Source: Iodidimonas muriae (GTDB lineage Bacteria; Pseudomonadota; Alphaproteobacteria; Sphingomonadales; Rhodothalassiaceae). From it: 64,000 bases of DNA. The DNA lies in contig NZ_BMOV01000003.1 in NCBI RefSeq assembly GCF_014647255.1, positions 310,001 to 374,000 of the forward strand, written 5' to 3'. The translations under genes and the position numbers were made by a program. The stretch's first letter is position 1, and the number at the start of each line of letters is the position of its first letter. The notes beneath the pieces are model-generated. The model was not told the origin of the DNA, searched no databases, and saw only the letters and a program-made list of their open reading frames with translations. Below, piece by piece: positions 20,848 through 29,741 of the stretch.

Positions 20848-21402
20848 ATGGACCGTTTTATGACTGCAAAGCTTGGTTTTTTGGGACGCACCTTGCCCCT
20901 TACCACCTTATTTTTCGTGGCCGGATGCGGTGCGATGGAAGGATCATGGCCCAATCTGGCTGGTGATCCCCCTGCCGAGCCTGTGGCATTGCTTGATCCC
21001 GTGCGCCTTCCTGAGCCTCGTACCGAGGTGGCCGCCATAAGCCCCCAAGAGGCACGCGCCCTTCTGGAAGCCCTGCCGCAACGCCAAAATGCCTTGTCAC
21101 AACAGCTTCACGATGCCCGGTCACGCTATGAAACAGCAAAGGCGACCATCGGCACACAGCAGCCGGAGCGTTTGCAAGGGGTGGATTACCGCACGGCGCA
21201 ATTTGCCCTATCACGGTTAAGCGCCCTTGAAACGGACCTGACACAGCTTTCAAGGCAGGCGCAAAGCGCGTGGGCGACCCTTAGCCCCCAAGACCGCAGC
21301 AATGAAACACAAAGCCTGATCGATAAACTGGTACAAACGGCGCAGACACTGACAGCCTATTTGATAGAAGAGCGGAGCGCACTGACGCAAATGGCCCCAT
21401 AA
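20848..21402 (+). CDS. Putative lipoprotein of unknown function
   Basis: 184 residues. The N-terminus has a lipoprotein signal with lipobox FVAGC (Cys27 from this start, Cys23 if the second ATG at 20860 is used). The mature part is mainly helical and Gln/Ala-rich (QRQNALSQQLHDARSRYETA; LSALETDLTQLSRQAQSAWA), suggesting a coiled coil. No family recognised. It stands alone between tRNA-Arg(ACG) and a terminator shared with ptsN. Confidence 0.72.
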   Translation: MDRFMTAKLGFLGRTLPLTTLFFVAGCGAMEGSWPNLAGDPPAEPVALLDPVRLPEPRTEVAAISPQEARALLEALPQRQNALSQQLHDARSRYETAKATIGTQQPERLQGVDYRTAQFALSRLSALETDLTQLSRQAQSAWATLSPQDRSNETQSLIDKLVQTAQTLTAYLIEERSALTQMAP

Positions 21403-21425
21403 AGCCGGTTATGGCCGAAAGAAAG

Positions 21426-21460
21426 CGGCCCGATCCATAAAAAGACCGGGCCGTATTTTA
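21426..21460 (+). terminator. Intrinsic terminator after the lipoprotein gene
   Basis: CGGCCCG at 21426-21432 pairs with CGGGCCG at 21447-21453, followed by TATTTTA. The loop contains an A-run, so the structure may also end the convergent ptsN transcript, whose stop codon (21458-21460) lies at its edge. Confidence 0.7.
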
Positions 21461-21916
21461 AGCTGCAGCTGCTTTGCGTAACAACAAGGCATGAAGCGCA
21501 TCGGCGCCTTCGGCTCCGCGCAGTTTTTCACATATGGCTTTATCACGGAACAAACGCGAAACCCGCGCCAGAGCTTTCAAATGATCCGCTCCGGCATTCT
21601 CCGGTGCCAGCAACAGGAAAAACAGATCCACAGGACGATCGTCCATCGAATCGAAATCCACAGGCTCGACAGTCCGTCCAAACAGGCCAAAGACCTTATC
21701 GAGCTCTGGCAATTTTCCATGGGGAATGGCCACGCCCTGACCAACGCCGGTTGTGCCCAGGCGCTCGCGTTCGATCAACACATCGAATATAGCCCGCTCC
21801 GGCACTCCAATCAGCGTCGCTGCATGCGCCGCCAATTCCTGCAGAACTTGCCTTTTGCTCTTTGCTTTGAGCGCAGGAAGAATGCTTGCAGGACCGATCA
21901 GGTCGTCGATATCCAT
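21458..21916 (-). CDS. ptsN: Nitrogen-regulatory phosphotransferase EIIA(Ntr), PtsN
   Basis: EIIA-type phosphocarrier that regulates nitrogen and potassium processes. With the ATG at 21916 it is 152 residues, and the phosphorylated histidine is His66 in GVAIPHGKL. A TTG nine bases upstream is an alternative start. The family phrase RERLGTTGVGQGVAIPHGK is split across residues 50-68. It is the last gene of the lptB-rpoN-hpf-ptsN block. Confidence 0.95.
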   Translation of the reverse strand: MDIDDLIGPASILPALKAKSKRQVLQELAAHAATLIGVPERAIFDVLIERERLGTTGVGQGVAIPHGKLPELDKVFGLFGRTVEPVDFDSMDDRPVDLFFLLLAPENAGADHLKALARVSRLFRDKAICEKLRGAEGADALHALLLRKAAAA

Positions 21917-21968
21917 CCCGATCAAACCTATTCCCTTATTGCGCGGCCTTAAATTCGCCGCGACCTCA

Positions 21969-22601
21969 TTAGCGCTTCAGTTCGGCGGGATCAACCCAAC
22001 CGATATTTCCATCCGACCGCCGATAGACCACATTAAACTGGCCGTTTCGGCTATTACGAAACATCAAGGCGGGTTGTTCGGACAAATCCATCAACATCAC
22101 CGCATCTCCCACCGAAACATGCGGAATTTCCATACGCGTTTCAGCAACAATCACCGGCTGATCGTCTGCAAATTCGGCGGACTTGCCATTGGCCTGTCCG
22201 CTATCGTCGCCAGCCTCTTCGGCCAGAGAGTCCGTTTCTTCAGGCTGCAAAACATAAGCCTGCGCCATCAGCGCCGCTTCTTCTTCCTGAACAGCCCGGC
22301 CAGTGATGTGGCGATCCTTAAGGCGTCGCTTGTGCCGACGCAACTGCTTTTCCAATTTGTCTGCCGCCAGCTCAAACGCCGCATGGGCTTCATCGGCCTC
22401 GCCGTGGCTTTGCATATGAATGCCCTGCCGCACATGCAACGAGCAATCCACATGGAAGAAAGGGCCTTTCTTGGAAACGGTGACATGGGCCTCGATAGAG
22501 CGGCTAAAATACTTCTCCACAATCCCTTCAAAGCGTTCGTTAATGTGCGCCTTTAATGCATCTCCGACATTGATTCTCCGTCCGGAAACATTGATTTGCA
22601 T
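21969..22601 (-). CDS. hpf: Long-form ribosome hibernation-promoting factor HPF
   Basis: Binds and dimerizes idle 70S ribosomes. 210 residues: N-terminal HPF/YfiA domain (residues 1-100, MQINVSGRRINVG, ending LEKQLRRHKRRLKDR), an acidic linker (about 125-145), and the C-terminal dimerization domain (about 155-205, SVGDAVMLMDLSEQPALMFRN). The long form is standard in alphaproteobacteria. GGATAGGATG places the start. Confidence 0.95.
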   Translation of the reverse strand: MQINVSGRRINVGDALKAHINERFEGIVEKYFSRSIEAHVTVSKKGPFFHVDCSLHVRQGIHMQSHGEADEAHAAFELAADKLEKQLRRHKRRLKDRHITGRAVQEEEAALMAQAYVLQPEETDSLAEEAGDDSGQANGKSAEFADDQPVIVAETRMEIPHVSVGDAVMLMDLSEQPALMFRNSRNGQFNVVYRRSDGNIGWVDPAELKR

Positions 22602-22762
22602 CCTATCCGCCTTTCTTTGGAATTATGAGAGACCCCTTGTCGCGAACCGTTGAAAACCATGCGGTGCACAGCTCTCACCCCATATCCCGAACTGTAGCAC
22701 AGATGGAGGACCAACTTGCAATCCTCCACTCTCATTTGGGATCAAAGATGCAAAAGTCCAGA

Positions 22763-24322
22763 TCAGGCGCTCATGCGTTTTTCACGACGACGCTGCACAC
22801 TGGATGGAATACGCATGGCTTCACGATATTTCGCAACGGTTCGCCGGGCGATATCAATGCCTTCCGCCTTCAAAAGCTCGACGATTCGGTCGTCGGATAA
22901 AATCTTCTTGGGGTCTTCGGCATTGATCAAGGCCCGGATCGTGTCGCGCACCGATTCGGACGAATGACTATCGCCCCCCTCCGAAGACTGGATCGCCGAA
23001 GTGAAGAAATATTTCAGTTCAAACACACCGCGATTGGTGGCCATGAATTTCGCCGATGTCACCCGGCTGACGGTGCTTTCATGCATCTCGATGGTATCGG
23101 CGATATCCCGCAAGGTTAAGGGACGCAGATGCCTTACACCATGGGTGAAAAAGCCTTCCTGTTGGCGCACAATTTCTGTTGAAACCTTCAAGATCGTCCG
23201 CGCCCGCTGATCCAGCGCTTTCACCAGCCAATTGGCGTTGGACAGGCAATCCGACAAAAATTGTTTGTCGTCCTTTCCGCTGGCCCGAGAGCTTAGCGCA
23301 CTGAAATAATGCTGATTCACCAAAACCCGCGGCAAGGTTTCACTGTTCAGCTCAACCGTCCAGCCGCCTTCGGGGGTGCGGCGCACGAACACATCGGGCA
23401 CCACGGTTTGTGTCTCTTCACTGCCAAAGGCAAGGCCCGGCTTGGGATCAAGCGCCCGGATTTCACCGATCATCTGCGCAAGATCCTCATCATCCACACC
23501 GCAAACACGCTTGAGGGCCGCCAGATCACGCCGCCCCAATAGATGCAGATTTTCCACCAGTTTCGCCATGCAGGGATCGAAACGGTCTTTTTCCTTCAGT
23601 TGCAGGGCCAGACATTCCGCCAGATCACGCGCGAAAACCCCCGTTGGCTCCATGCCCTTCAACAGGGCCAGAACCCGATCCACATCCTGCGGTTCCACAC
23701 CAAGACGGTCTGGCATGTCGGAAAGATCGGCACTCAAATACCCGGCCTCATCCACCAGATCGATCAGGTTGCTGGCGATCATCCGGTCGGCGGCATCATG
23801 GATCAAAAGCTGCATTTCCCTATTGAGATGGGTACGCAGATCCGGCACGTCGCTTAAATTTTGCTCGAAGCCTTCTTCATCGCCATTGCCGCCCAAGCGC
23901 CCACTGCCACCGGAATTGCCCCCGCTAAGGCCCAACTGACCAGAGCCCCCTGCTGCCTGTGCAATCCCGTCATTGGGGCCATCATCAAAAACATTGACGG
24001 AAAAATCCGCATCCAAAGGCGCGTCACTCGCTCCCACAACACCAGAACCGTCCATGCCCGCATCGGCACCATAAACGCCACTTTCCGAATCAAAGCCGGA
24101 AATCTCGCCCGCCCCCATATCGGCCGCATCGCCACCGGGCTCATCGGCGCCGCCTTTATCCCCTTCCCCCAGTTCCAATAGGGGATTGCGCTCCATTTCC
24201 TGCTCGATAAAGCCCGACAGTTCCAGATTCGCCATCTGTAACAGCTTGATCGCCTGCTGGAGCTGAGGAGTCAGAACCAGCTGCTGACTTTGTCGCAGAT
24301 CTAAACGCGGTGACAGGGCCAT
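22763..24322 (-). CDS. rpoN: RNA polymerase sigma-54 factor RpoN
   Basis: Alternative sigma factor for enhancer-dependent promoters. 519 residues. Region I is Gln/Leu-rich (RLDLRQSQQLVLTPQLQQAI), region II is acidic and Gly-rich (residues about 55-145, unusually long glycine tracts), then the core-binding domain and the RpoN box ARRTVAKYRE near the C-terminus. It starts 3 bp after lptB. Confidence 0.97.
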   Translation of the reverse strand: MALSPRLDLRQSQQLVLTPQLQQAIKLLQMANLELSGFIEQEMERNPLLELGEGDKGGADEPGGDAADMGAGEISGFDSESGVYGADAGMDGSGVVGASDAPLDADFSVNVFDDGPNDGIAQAAGGSGQLGLSGGNSGGSGRLGGNGDEEGFEQNLSDVPDLRTHLNREMQLLIHDAADRMIASNLIDLVDEAGYLSADLSDMPDRLGVEPQDVDRVLALLKGMEPTGVFARDLAECLALQLKEKDRFDPCMAKLVENLHLLGRRDLAALKRVCGVDDEDLAQMIGEIRALDPKPGLAFGSEETQTVVPDVFVRRTPEGGWTVELNSETLPRVLVNQHYFSALSSRASGKDDKQFLSDCLSNANWLVKALDQRARTILKVSTEIVRQQEGFFTHGVRHLRPLTLRDIADTIEMHESTVSRVTSAKFMATNRGVFELKYFFTSAIQSSEGGDSHSSESVRDTIRALINAEDPKKILSDDRIVELLKAEGIDIARRTVAKYREAMRIPSSVQRRREKRMSA

Positions 24323-24325
24323 GAT

Positions 24326-25126
24326 CTAAAGACTGAACGCCTCTCCCAGATAAACGCGGCGCACATCGGGGCTTGCCAGAATCTGCTCCGCATTGCCTTC
24401 CATCAAAACCCGCCCATCATGGATGATATAGGCACGGTCGATAATATCGAGGGTTTCCCGCACATTATGATCGGTAATCAGCACGCCGATTCCACGATCT
24501 TTCAAATGCACCGTCAAGTGCCGGATATCGGCAATGGCAATGGGGTCGATACCAGCAAAGGGTTCATCCAGCAGCACAAAGGACGGTTCCGACGCCAATG
24601 CCCGGGCAATCTCGCACCGTCTACGCTCGCCGCCGGACAAAGCCAGCGCCGGAGAATGGCGCAGATGCGAAATGGAAAACTCTTCCAAAAGTTCATCCAG
24701 CTTCTGGTCGCGCCGACGATTTGACGGCTCGTTCACTTCCAGAACAGCCAGAATATTCTGCTCCACCGTCATGCCGCGAAAAATCGAGGCTTCCTGTGGC
24801 AAATACCCGATCCCCAGCCGCGCCCGGCGATACATGGGCAATTTGGAAATATCGCGCCCATCCAGGCTGATGGTGCCATGATCCCCTTCCACAAGCCCCA
24901 CCAAAGTATAAAAACAGGTGGTTTTGCCCGCGCCATTGGGCCCCAAAAGTCCCACAACTTCGCCACGCTGCACATGCAAGGAAAGGTCCCGCAAAATAAC
25001 GCGGCCGCCATAGCTTTTGCCAATAGCATGCGCCACCAAACCCTCGGCCATCATCCCTTGCGGGCGCTGGTCGCGTTCCGTGGCTCCTTTATCCTGGCTG
25101 GCATTTTCTTGTTCAATTACGGTCAT
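24326..25126 (-). CDS. lptB: LPS export ABC transporter ATPase LptB
   Basis: ATPase of the LptB2FGC complex that extracts lipopolysaccharide from the inner membrane. Walker [18 protein letters not shown]-loop YLPQEASIF, signature [15 protein letters not shown], Walker [16 protein letters not shown] and switch His (ITDHNVRE) are all present. The ATG at 25126 gives 266 residues; a GTG at 25144 or an ATG pair near 25054 (which would give the 242-residue classical length) are alternatives. A 226-bp gap separates it from lptA. Confidence 0.95.
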   Translation of the reverse strand: MTVIEQENASQDKGATERDQRPQGMMAEGLVAHAIGKSYGGRVILRDLSLHVQRGEVVGLLGPNGAGKTTCFYTLVGLVEGDHGTISLDGRDISKLPMYRRARLGIGYLPQEASIFRGMTVEQNILAVLEVNEPSNRRRDQKLDELLEEFSISHLRHSPALALSGGERRRCEIARALASEPSFVLLDEPFAGIDPIAIADIRHLTVHLKDRGIGVLITDHNVRETLDIIDRAYIIHDGRVLMEGNAEQILASPDVRRVYLGEAFSL

Positions 25127-25352
25127 AGTCCCCGGACTTTGCACGTACTGTGCTTAACAAATAATGAGTTTGTGAGTTTGGCGCAAATCTTGCCTGACGC
25201 ACAGACCAAAGCAGAAAAATCAAGCACAAAGGCCCGGCCAGAGCCCCGGACACAGACCTTTGTTCCCGACCTGCCTAGAATCGTCCATGCACATCAGACT
25301 GTCCAGCCCTCAATTCATAAGGGGGACGCGTATCCCGCCTTCAAGGGCACGT

Positions 25353-25967
25353 TTATTGTGGAGAGTCGTTGGTTTTCGGTGTCCCGTTTTCGGGGCTGCG
25401 TTCAGGGAGAACGAAGCGGCCACGCACCCGTGCGCCTTCACCGTCCATATCTTCGCCATCCAGCTTGGTCACGCCGGACACCAGATCAATTTCCAGCCGG
25501 TCGCCAGCCAGCCGGGTATCGCCGCGGGTAAGCACCACGCCGCCACCCAGAGTAATGATCCGCTTGGGAATATCATAGACCGCCCATTGCGAAAGAGCGC
25601 GCTCGGACGGGCTGACAATTTCCACATTTCCGGTCACATCCAGCCGCTCCACATTGGGATCAGTCTGCCCTTGGGCGATGGTGTAAAACACATGCAGCCG
25701 GTCGGAATGTAGCTCCAGAGCCCCTTGCTTCACCCGCACATTGCCCATGAACAGGGCCACATCATCACGGCCCAACAATTCCGAGCGCTGCGCCTCCCAT
25801 TCGATGGGCTGGTCGATATCATGGTCCTTCAAAGCGGAAATGCTTTGTGCCAATGCCGTTTGGCCCACCAGCAGTGCCGACAAGACAGCCAGCCCCCGCA
25901 AGCCGGACAGCCTTTTGAAAGCCGCGCCCCACCCCAATGGCCCCATCTTGTAAAAGACTGCTGTCAT
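25353..25967 (-). CDS. lptA: LPS transport periplasmic protein LptA
   Basis: Periplasmic bridge for lipopolysaccharide. 204 residues with a signal peptide ending near QTALAQS and an OstA/LptA beta-jellyroll (RSELLGRDDVALFMGNVRVKQG split over residues 62-83, ending EDMDGEGARVRGRFVLPERS). It overlaps lptC by four bases. Confidence 0.9.
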   Translation of the reverse strand: MTAVFYKMGPLGWGAAFKRLSGLRGLAVLSALLVGQTALAQSISALKDHDIDQPIEWEAQRSELLGRDDVALFMGNVRVKQGALELHSDRLHVFYTIAQGQTDPNVERLDVTGNVEIVSPSERALSQWAVYDIPKRIITLGGGVVLTRGDTRLAGDRLEIDLVSGVTKLDGEDMDGEGARVRGRFVLPERSPENGTPKTNDSPQ

Positions 25968-26674
25968 CGCTTCGGTTCCTTTTTCGGTGTGGCGGCTCTG
26001 CCCTCTCTTGGGGCCGGCTGGCTTTTGGCAGGGATCGTTTTCATTTTCACAGCACCTTCCAAAACGGCTTTTTGCTCATTCACATCCAGCATGATCCGGT
26101 CCCCCCGCATCTGGCCCAATGGCCCCACGCCTTCCACCGGCTGGTCGCTGGTTATGATCTTGTTCTTGAGATCCAACATCGCGCCGGTACCCTCAAGGCT
26201 GTAGCCGTCACTGGTTTCCAGATGCATCGGTCCCACCACCTCCACCGATTCCGTAGAGGTGTCGTAAATGCCCTTTTCCGCCGCAACAAAGGCCGTGCGC
26301 CCCTCGCCCAGATCCATATTGGCCTTCAGGCCCGTCAAGGCAATGCGCGGCGCATCGGGCGATGTTTGTACGGCTTCATCTGCCTGAATGCTGAACAGCC
26401 GGTTGGATTCATCGGTGCCGCGATAAACAGGCCCCAATACCCGCACTTCGCGTTCACCACGCTGCATGGCTTCGCGGTTGAACACAAAGGAGCTGTCTTT
26501 TTCCACAAACAAAGGCCACAAAAAGCTCAAGCCGGCACTAACGATCGCCAACAGAATCAAGGCCGGGCGCATGAACGCCACATAGCGGTCATAGGCCGTG
26601 GTCACACGGAAAATCTGCCCCGGCGGGGATTGCGGCAAAGGTGGCTTGGATAGGGACGGCTCAGCCATGGGCAT
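25964..26674 (-). CDS. lptC: LPS export protein LptC
   Basis: Inner-membrane component that hands lipopolysaccharide from LptBFG to LptA. 236 residues: cytoplasmic N-terminus, one membrane helix (about residues 36-54, PALILLAIVSAGLSFLWPL) and a periplasmic jellyroll. The C-terminal tail is basic and proline-rich. It starts 11 bp after the rnd stop and overlaps lptA by four bases. Confidence 0.88.
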   Translation of the reverse strand: MPMAEPSLSKPPLPQSPPGQIFRVTTAYDRYVAFMRPALILLAIVSAGLSFLWPLFVEKDSSFVFNREAMQRGEREVRVLGPVYRGTDESNRLFSIQADEAVQTSPDAPRIALTGLKANMDLGEGRTAFVAAEKGIYDTSTESVEVVGPMHLETSDGYSLEGTGAMLDLKNKIITSDQPVEGVGPLGQMRGDRIMLDVNEQKAVLEGAVKMKTIPAKSQPAPREGRAATPKKEPKR

Positions 26675-26685
26675 GTCCTGCCTGA

Positions 26686-27303
26686 TCAGGAATGGGCAAA
26701 CAGATCGTAGTCCTCGCCCGCCATCAAATCCAGTTCGGCACGGATTGGAAGAAACTCAAAAGCGGCCTGCGCAATATGCTGACGGTTTTCACGCTGCAAA
26801 ACGGGGTCCAGCGCCTCTTTCAGACGGTGCAGATAGAGCACATCCGAAGCTGCATAAGCCTGCTGTGCGTCCGACAAGTCGTCCGCGCCCCAATCGGAGC
26901 TTTGCTGCGCCTTGGAAATATCCACCGACAGCAATTCACGGCACAAATCCTTCAAGCCATGCCGGTCCGTATAGGTGCGGGTCAGCTTGGAAGCAATCTT
27001 GGTGCAATAAGCGGGCGTCGGCATCACCCCCAGCGCGTGATATAAAACCGCAAGGTCAAAGCGGGCAAAATGAAACAGCTTGGTGACCGTGGAATCCCCC
27101 ATCAACGCTTTCAGATTCGGTGCGTCATAGCTGCTGTCATGGTTGAATTTCACCAGATGTGCGGTGCCATCGCCAGACGATAATTGCACAAGGCACAAGC
27201 GATCCCGGTGCGGTTTCAGCCCCATGGTTTCCGTATCCACCGCCACGATCGGCCCAAAATCCAGTCCATCGGGCAAATCGCCATAATGCACGCTGATGCT
27301 CAT
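26686..27303 (-). CDS. rnd: Ribonuclease D-type 3'-5' exonuclease (single-domain)
   Basis: DEDD-family exonuclease for RNA 3' ends. 205 residues with the first acids Asp23 and Glu25 in VAVDTETMGLK, the second region FHFARFDLAVLYHALG, and the third YAASDVLYLHRLK. It lacks the HRDC domains of E. coli RNase D, as usual for the short alphaproteobacterial form. It leads the lptC-lptA unit. Confidence 0.93.
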   Translation of the reverse strand: MSISVHYGDLPDGLDFGPIVAVDTETMGLKPHRDRLCLVQLSSGDGTAHLVKFNHDSSYDAPNLKALMGDSTVTKLFHFARFDLAVLYHALGVMPTPAYCTKIASKLTRTYTDRHGLKDLCRELLSVDISKAQQSSDWGADDLSDAQQAYAASDVLYLHRLKEALDPVLQRENRQHIAQAAFEFLPIRAELDLMAGEDYDLFAHS

Positions 27304-27449
27304 AAAAGGGTCCGCTCCTTGCAGGGTTTTCGCATTTGCTGGCTGTTTATAAAGCGAATAGGCGGCCCGACGCCATGATGCAAGGGCGCAGTGCGTGCCC
27401 GCCTTGTCACAGAACGGTCTTCATCGGGCCAAGCCTTCGGCTGTAAGCC

Positions 27450-28154
27450 TTAAAACACCACGCGATAAAAGAGCCCGCCTAAAAGCCCGCCAATACACGG
27501 CCCCGCCACAGGCACCCAGGCATATCGCCAGCCCGATGGGCCTTTGCCGGCAATGGGCAGCAACGCATGGGCGATGCGCGGCCCCAGATCACGCGCCGGA
27601 TTGATCGCATAGCCGGTTGTACCGCCCATGGAAAGGCCAATGGCAAAAACCAACAGGCCAACAACCAGCGGGAACATGCCTTCGGTGAACTGATTGGCGC
27701 CAATGGCCAAAACACCCAACACCAGAATGAAGGTGCCCAGAACTTCGCTAAACAAATTGGCAGGTCCATGGGCGATGGCAGGGTCGGTGGAAAAAACGGC
27801 GCGTTTCGCCGCAGGATCAGGCGTTTTTGCCCAATGCGGGTAATAATGCAGCCAAACCAGCACCGCGCCGATAAAGGCCCCCAGAAATTGCCCTGCAATA
27901 TAAAGCGGCACATCGGCCCAAGGAAAGGCATCGGCAATGGCCAAACCCAAAGTCACCGCCGGATTGATATGCGCACCGGAAATGCCGCCCACCATATAAA
28001 CGGCAACCGCCACGCCCATGCCCCACCCCGCCGTAATAACGATCCAGCCTGCCCCTTCGGCCTTGGACTGACGGAGCACAACCCCGCCCACAACGCCGCC
28101 CCCGAAAAGGATGAGAACCATTGTCCCGATAACTTCGCCCAGAAAAGGTGTCAT
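27450..28154 (-). CDS. glpF: MIP-family channel, glycerol facilitator type (GlpF-like)
   Basis: Inner-membrane channel of 234 residues with six hydrophobic helices and both NPA boxes: GAHINPAVTLG and YAINPARDLGPR. The aspartate after the second NPAR is the usual mark of glycerol-conducting members rather than strict water channels. It probably supplies glycerol for GlpK encoded at 11.5-13.0 kb. It is the last core gene before the tRNA-Arg(CCT) region. Confidence 0.92.
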   Translation of the reverse strand: MTPFLGEVIGTMVLILFGGGVVGGVVLRQSKAEGAGWIVITAGWGMGVAVAVYMVGGISGAHINPAVTLGLAIADAFPWADVPLYIAGQFLGAFIGAVLVWLHYYPHWAKTPDPAAKRAVFSTDPAIAHGPANLFSEVLGTFILVLGVLAIGANQFTEGMFPLVVGLLVFAIGLSMGGTTGYAINPARDLGPRIAHALLPIAGKGPSGWRYAWVPVAGPCIGGLLGGLFYRVVF

Positions 28155-28389
28155 ACAGTGCCCCCGCCTATCATACGAATATGTGTTATCTCTCTGCTTT
28201 GCCGGGCATTTGCTTGGCCCGATGCCATTGCAACTCTAATTGCACCCGGCAGTCTAGACACTTTTTCCAGCCCTGTCCGCCGCCCTGTTCGGCAGGGCGT
28301 TTGGATATGGATTGGCCATGGGAAAGAGACGCACAACCGCCTTGAAGGCATGACAGGGGCAAGACCTGCGAAGCGGAAACAAGGAAAAA
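28155..28389. other. Intergenic region between glpF and the tRNA repeats
   Basis: Presumably carries the glpF promoter on the minus strand. No gene, terminator or known motif could be supported. Confidence 0.4.
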
Positions 28390-28536
28390 TGACGCGCCCG
28401 AGAGAATTCGAACCTGTGCCCCCCAGATCAGGAATCGACAGACCCCATCATCAACCACCTGATATTACACAACAAAAAATAAAAAATGTGAAAATGTGTA
28501 AGGAAGTGTGGAAATTTCGGTAATTTGGGGAGGGGA
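28390..28536 (-). repeat. 147-bp repeat unit A with degenerate tRNA 3' half (attachment-site scar)
   Basis: On the minus strand the unit begins with a recognisable but decayed 3' half of an arginine tRNA: loop TTCCTGA, T-loop TTCGAAT, end GGGCGCGTCA (CCA has become TCA). The T-stem no longer pairs. It is joined to an AT-rich spacer containing GTGAAAATGTGTAAGGAAGT. It aligns without gaps to unit B. Confidence 0.75.
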
Positions 28537-28683
28537 TGGCCTCCCCGACTGGATTCGAACCAGTGGCCTCAGGATTAGGAATCAACAGGTCCCATAGCTA
28601 AAATATTGATATTAAACAATAAAAAATTTCAAAATGTGAAAGTGTGTAAGAAAGTGTGAAAATTTTGGCGATTCGGGGTGGGG
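28537..28683 (-). repeat. 147-bp repeat unit B with tRNA-Arg 3' half (attachment-site scar)
   Basis: On the minus strand it has the anticodon loop TTCCTAA, an intact T-arm (ACTGG/CCAGT around TTCGAAT) and the 3' end CGGGGAGGCCA identical to the intact tRNA-Arg(CCT) beside it. The 5' half is absent and the anticodon stem does not pair. The spacer (GTGAAAGTGTGTAAGAAAGT) matches unit A. It directly abuts the 3' end of the intact tRNA. Confidence 0.8.
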
Positions 28684-28760
28684 TGGCCTCCCCGAGAGGA
28701 CTCGAACCTCTGACCTACGGTTTAGGAAACCGTCGCTCTATCCTGCTGAGCTACGGGGAG
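28684..28760 (-). tRNA. tRNA-Arg(CCT)
   Basis: Minus strand: acceptor CTCCCCG with CGGGGAG, D-arm AGCTCAGCAGGATAGAGC, anticodon stem ACGGT/ACCGT around loop TTCCTAA (anticodon CCT), T-arm AGAGG/CCTCT around TTCGAGT, discriminator G and encoded CCA. 77 nt, intact. tRNA-Arg(CCT) is a frequent integration target for tyrosine-recombinase elements, in line with the neighbouring scars. Confidence 0.96.
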
Positions 28761-29089
28761 TCATCGAATATAGATACCTGTCTGCATCGAAAAGTGGAAG
28801 TTTAAACTGTTCGGCATCTCCCTGACCGACACCTGAGAGAGCAGTTTAACAGCTTCCGTCAGTCATCAATCTCCCCCTTCGTCCATCAAGGCTCGCGTCC
28901 CGCGCGGGCCTTTTTTCCTGCGTTCTGGCGCACCGCCCTGGGTGCGCCGCAACTGGCTGCCGCGTGAGCGGGACCAGTCCTTCTCTTTCGTTCCGGTCCT
29001 GACGGATGCGGCTTAAGGGCAGCGCGCTTCTTCCGGGCGTCATCAAGGCCGCGACGGTCGCGGCCCGAGAGACGAGAAGGAGAAGACCA
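28761..29089. other. Intergenic region at the start of the accessory island
   Basis: 329 bp. It holds the tRNA-Arg(CCT) promoter side, a terminator at 28890-28916 and the leader of the gene at 29090. I see no gene that can be supported. Confidence 0.4.
28890..28916 (+). terminator. Intrinsic terminator near the island start
   Basis: GGCTCGCG pairs with CGCGGGCC (one T-G wobble) across TCCCG, followed by six T. No plus-strand gene lies directly before it, so it may be a leftover or an insulator. Confidence 0.6.
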
Positions 29090-29326
29090 ATGACCTACCG
29101 GATGAGCTGCGAACAACTCCACGGCCTGTCGATCAGGGAACTGAGCGCAATGTTCAAACTGGCACGCAAGGCAGTGATCTCGACACGGCCCTGCACCGCC
29201 GAACACGCCGAAGCCGTCGCGGCAATGCGCCGGATCGCCAAAGTCATCGCATACAAGGATGCACAGATGCGCGCCTTCATCCCGGCACCCCGCCGGATCA
29301 AGGCACCGAAGCCGGGGCTGCGATAA
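29090..29326 (+). CDS. Small protein of unknown function
   Basis: 78 residues starting at the ATG at 29090, which has GAGAAGGAG about seven bases upstream; the open frame extends to 29006 without a site. The product is basic and helical (LSIRELSAMFKLARKAVIS; AVAAMRRIAKVIAYK) and ends with a proline/lysine-rich tail. No family recognised. It could be DNA-binding, by charge only. Confidence 0.6.
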   Translation: MTYRMSCEQLHGLSIRELSAMFKLARKAVISTRPCTAEHAEAVAAMRRIAKVIAYKDAQMRAFIPAPRRIKAPKPGLR

Positions 29327-29361
29327 GCCCCGGCCTTATGGCGCTGTCACAACAGCGCCAT
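29311..29361 (+). terminator. Pair of strong hairpins between two convergent genes
   Basis: The first is GCCGGGGCT with AGCCCCGGC (29311-29334) and overlaps the stop codon of the gene before it. The second is ATGGCGCTGT with ACAGCGCCAT around CACA (29338-29361), a perfect ten-base stem that includes the stop of the convergent gene. T-runs are short, so termination is likely but not certain. Confidence 0.5.
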
Positions 29362-29706
29362 TTGGGTGTCGGTAGGGTCTTTGATGCCATAGACCTCGCG
29401 GGCCATGCGGATAGTGGCTGTGCCCTGAAAGATCGGCTTGCAGTCACGGTCGGGAACGACCGTGTTCCAGTCGGCCCAGATTTTTAGGCCAGCGGCCTGG
29501 AAGGTCAGCGACATATCGCCGGGGCCGCCACTGCCGCCATAGATGCCGAGTTCGTATTCCAGTGCAGCCTTCAGTTCTTCATCGGTCAGTCCACGTTCGG
29601 CGCGTTCCCTCCAGCGGCCTTCGGACTGCGAGAATCCGTTGGTGGCGCGTTTGAAGGCATAGAGCTTGTCGTCCTGCGATAATTCACGGGGTTCTTTAAT
29701 GGTCAT
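29347..29706 (-). CDS. Hypothetical protein of the mobile element
   Basis: 119 residues from the ATG at 29706 (GGAGAATAATC upstream). It begins MTIKEPRELSQDDKLYAFK and ends GIKDPTDTQMALL. It looks globular with a helical N-terminus. No family recognised. It is the third of three same-strand genes (30374 to 29347) with 30-36 bp gaps, probably one transcript. Confidence 0.6.
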   Translation of the reverse strand: MTIKEPRELSQDDKLYAFKRATNGFSQSEGRWRERAERGLTDEELKAALEYELGIYGGSGGPGDMSLTFQAAGLKIWADWNTVVPDRDCKPIFQGTATIRMAREVYGIKDPTDTQMALL

Positions 29707-29741
29707 GATTATTCTCCATTCATGAATATGAAGGGGGCCGC

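Noticed and set aside
28390-28683. Two repeat units considered as a CRISPR or as functional tRNAs
   Set aside because: Only two 147-bp units, each with half a tRNA; the 5' halves and anticodon stems are missing, and there are no spacers of CRISPR type.
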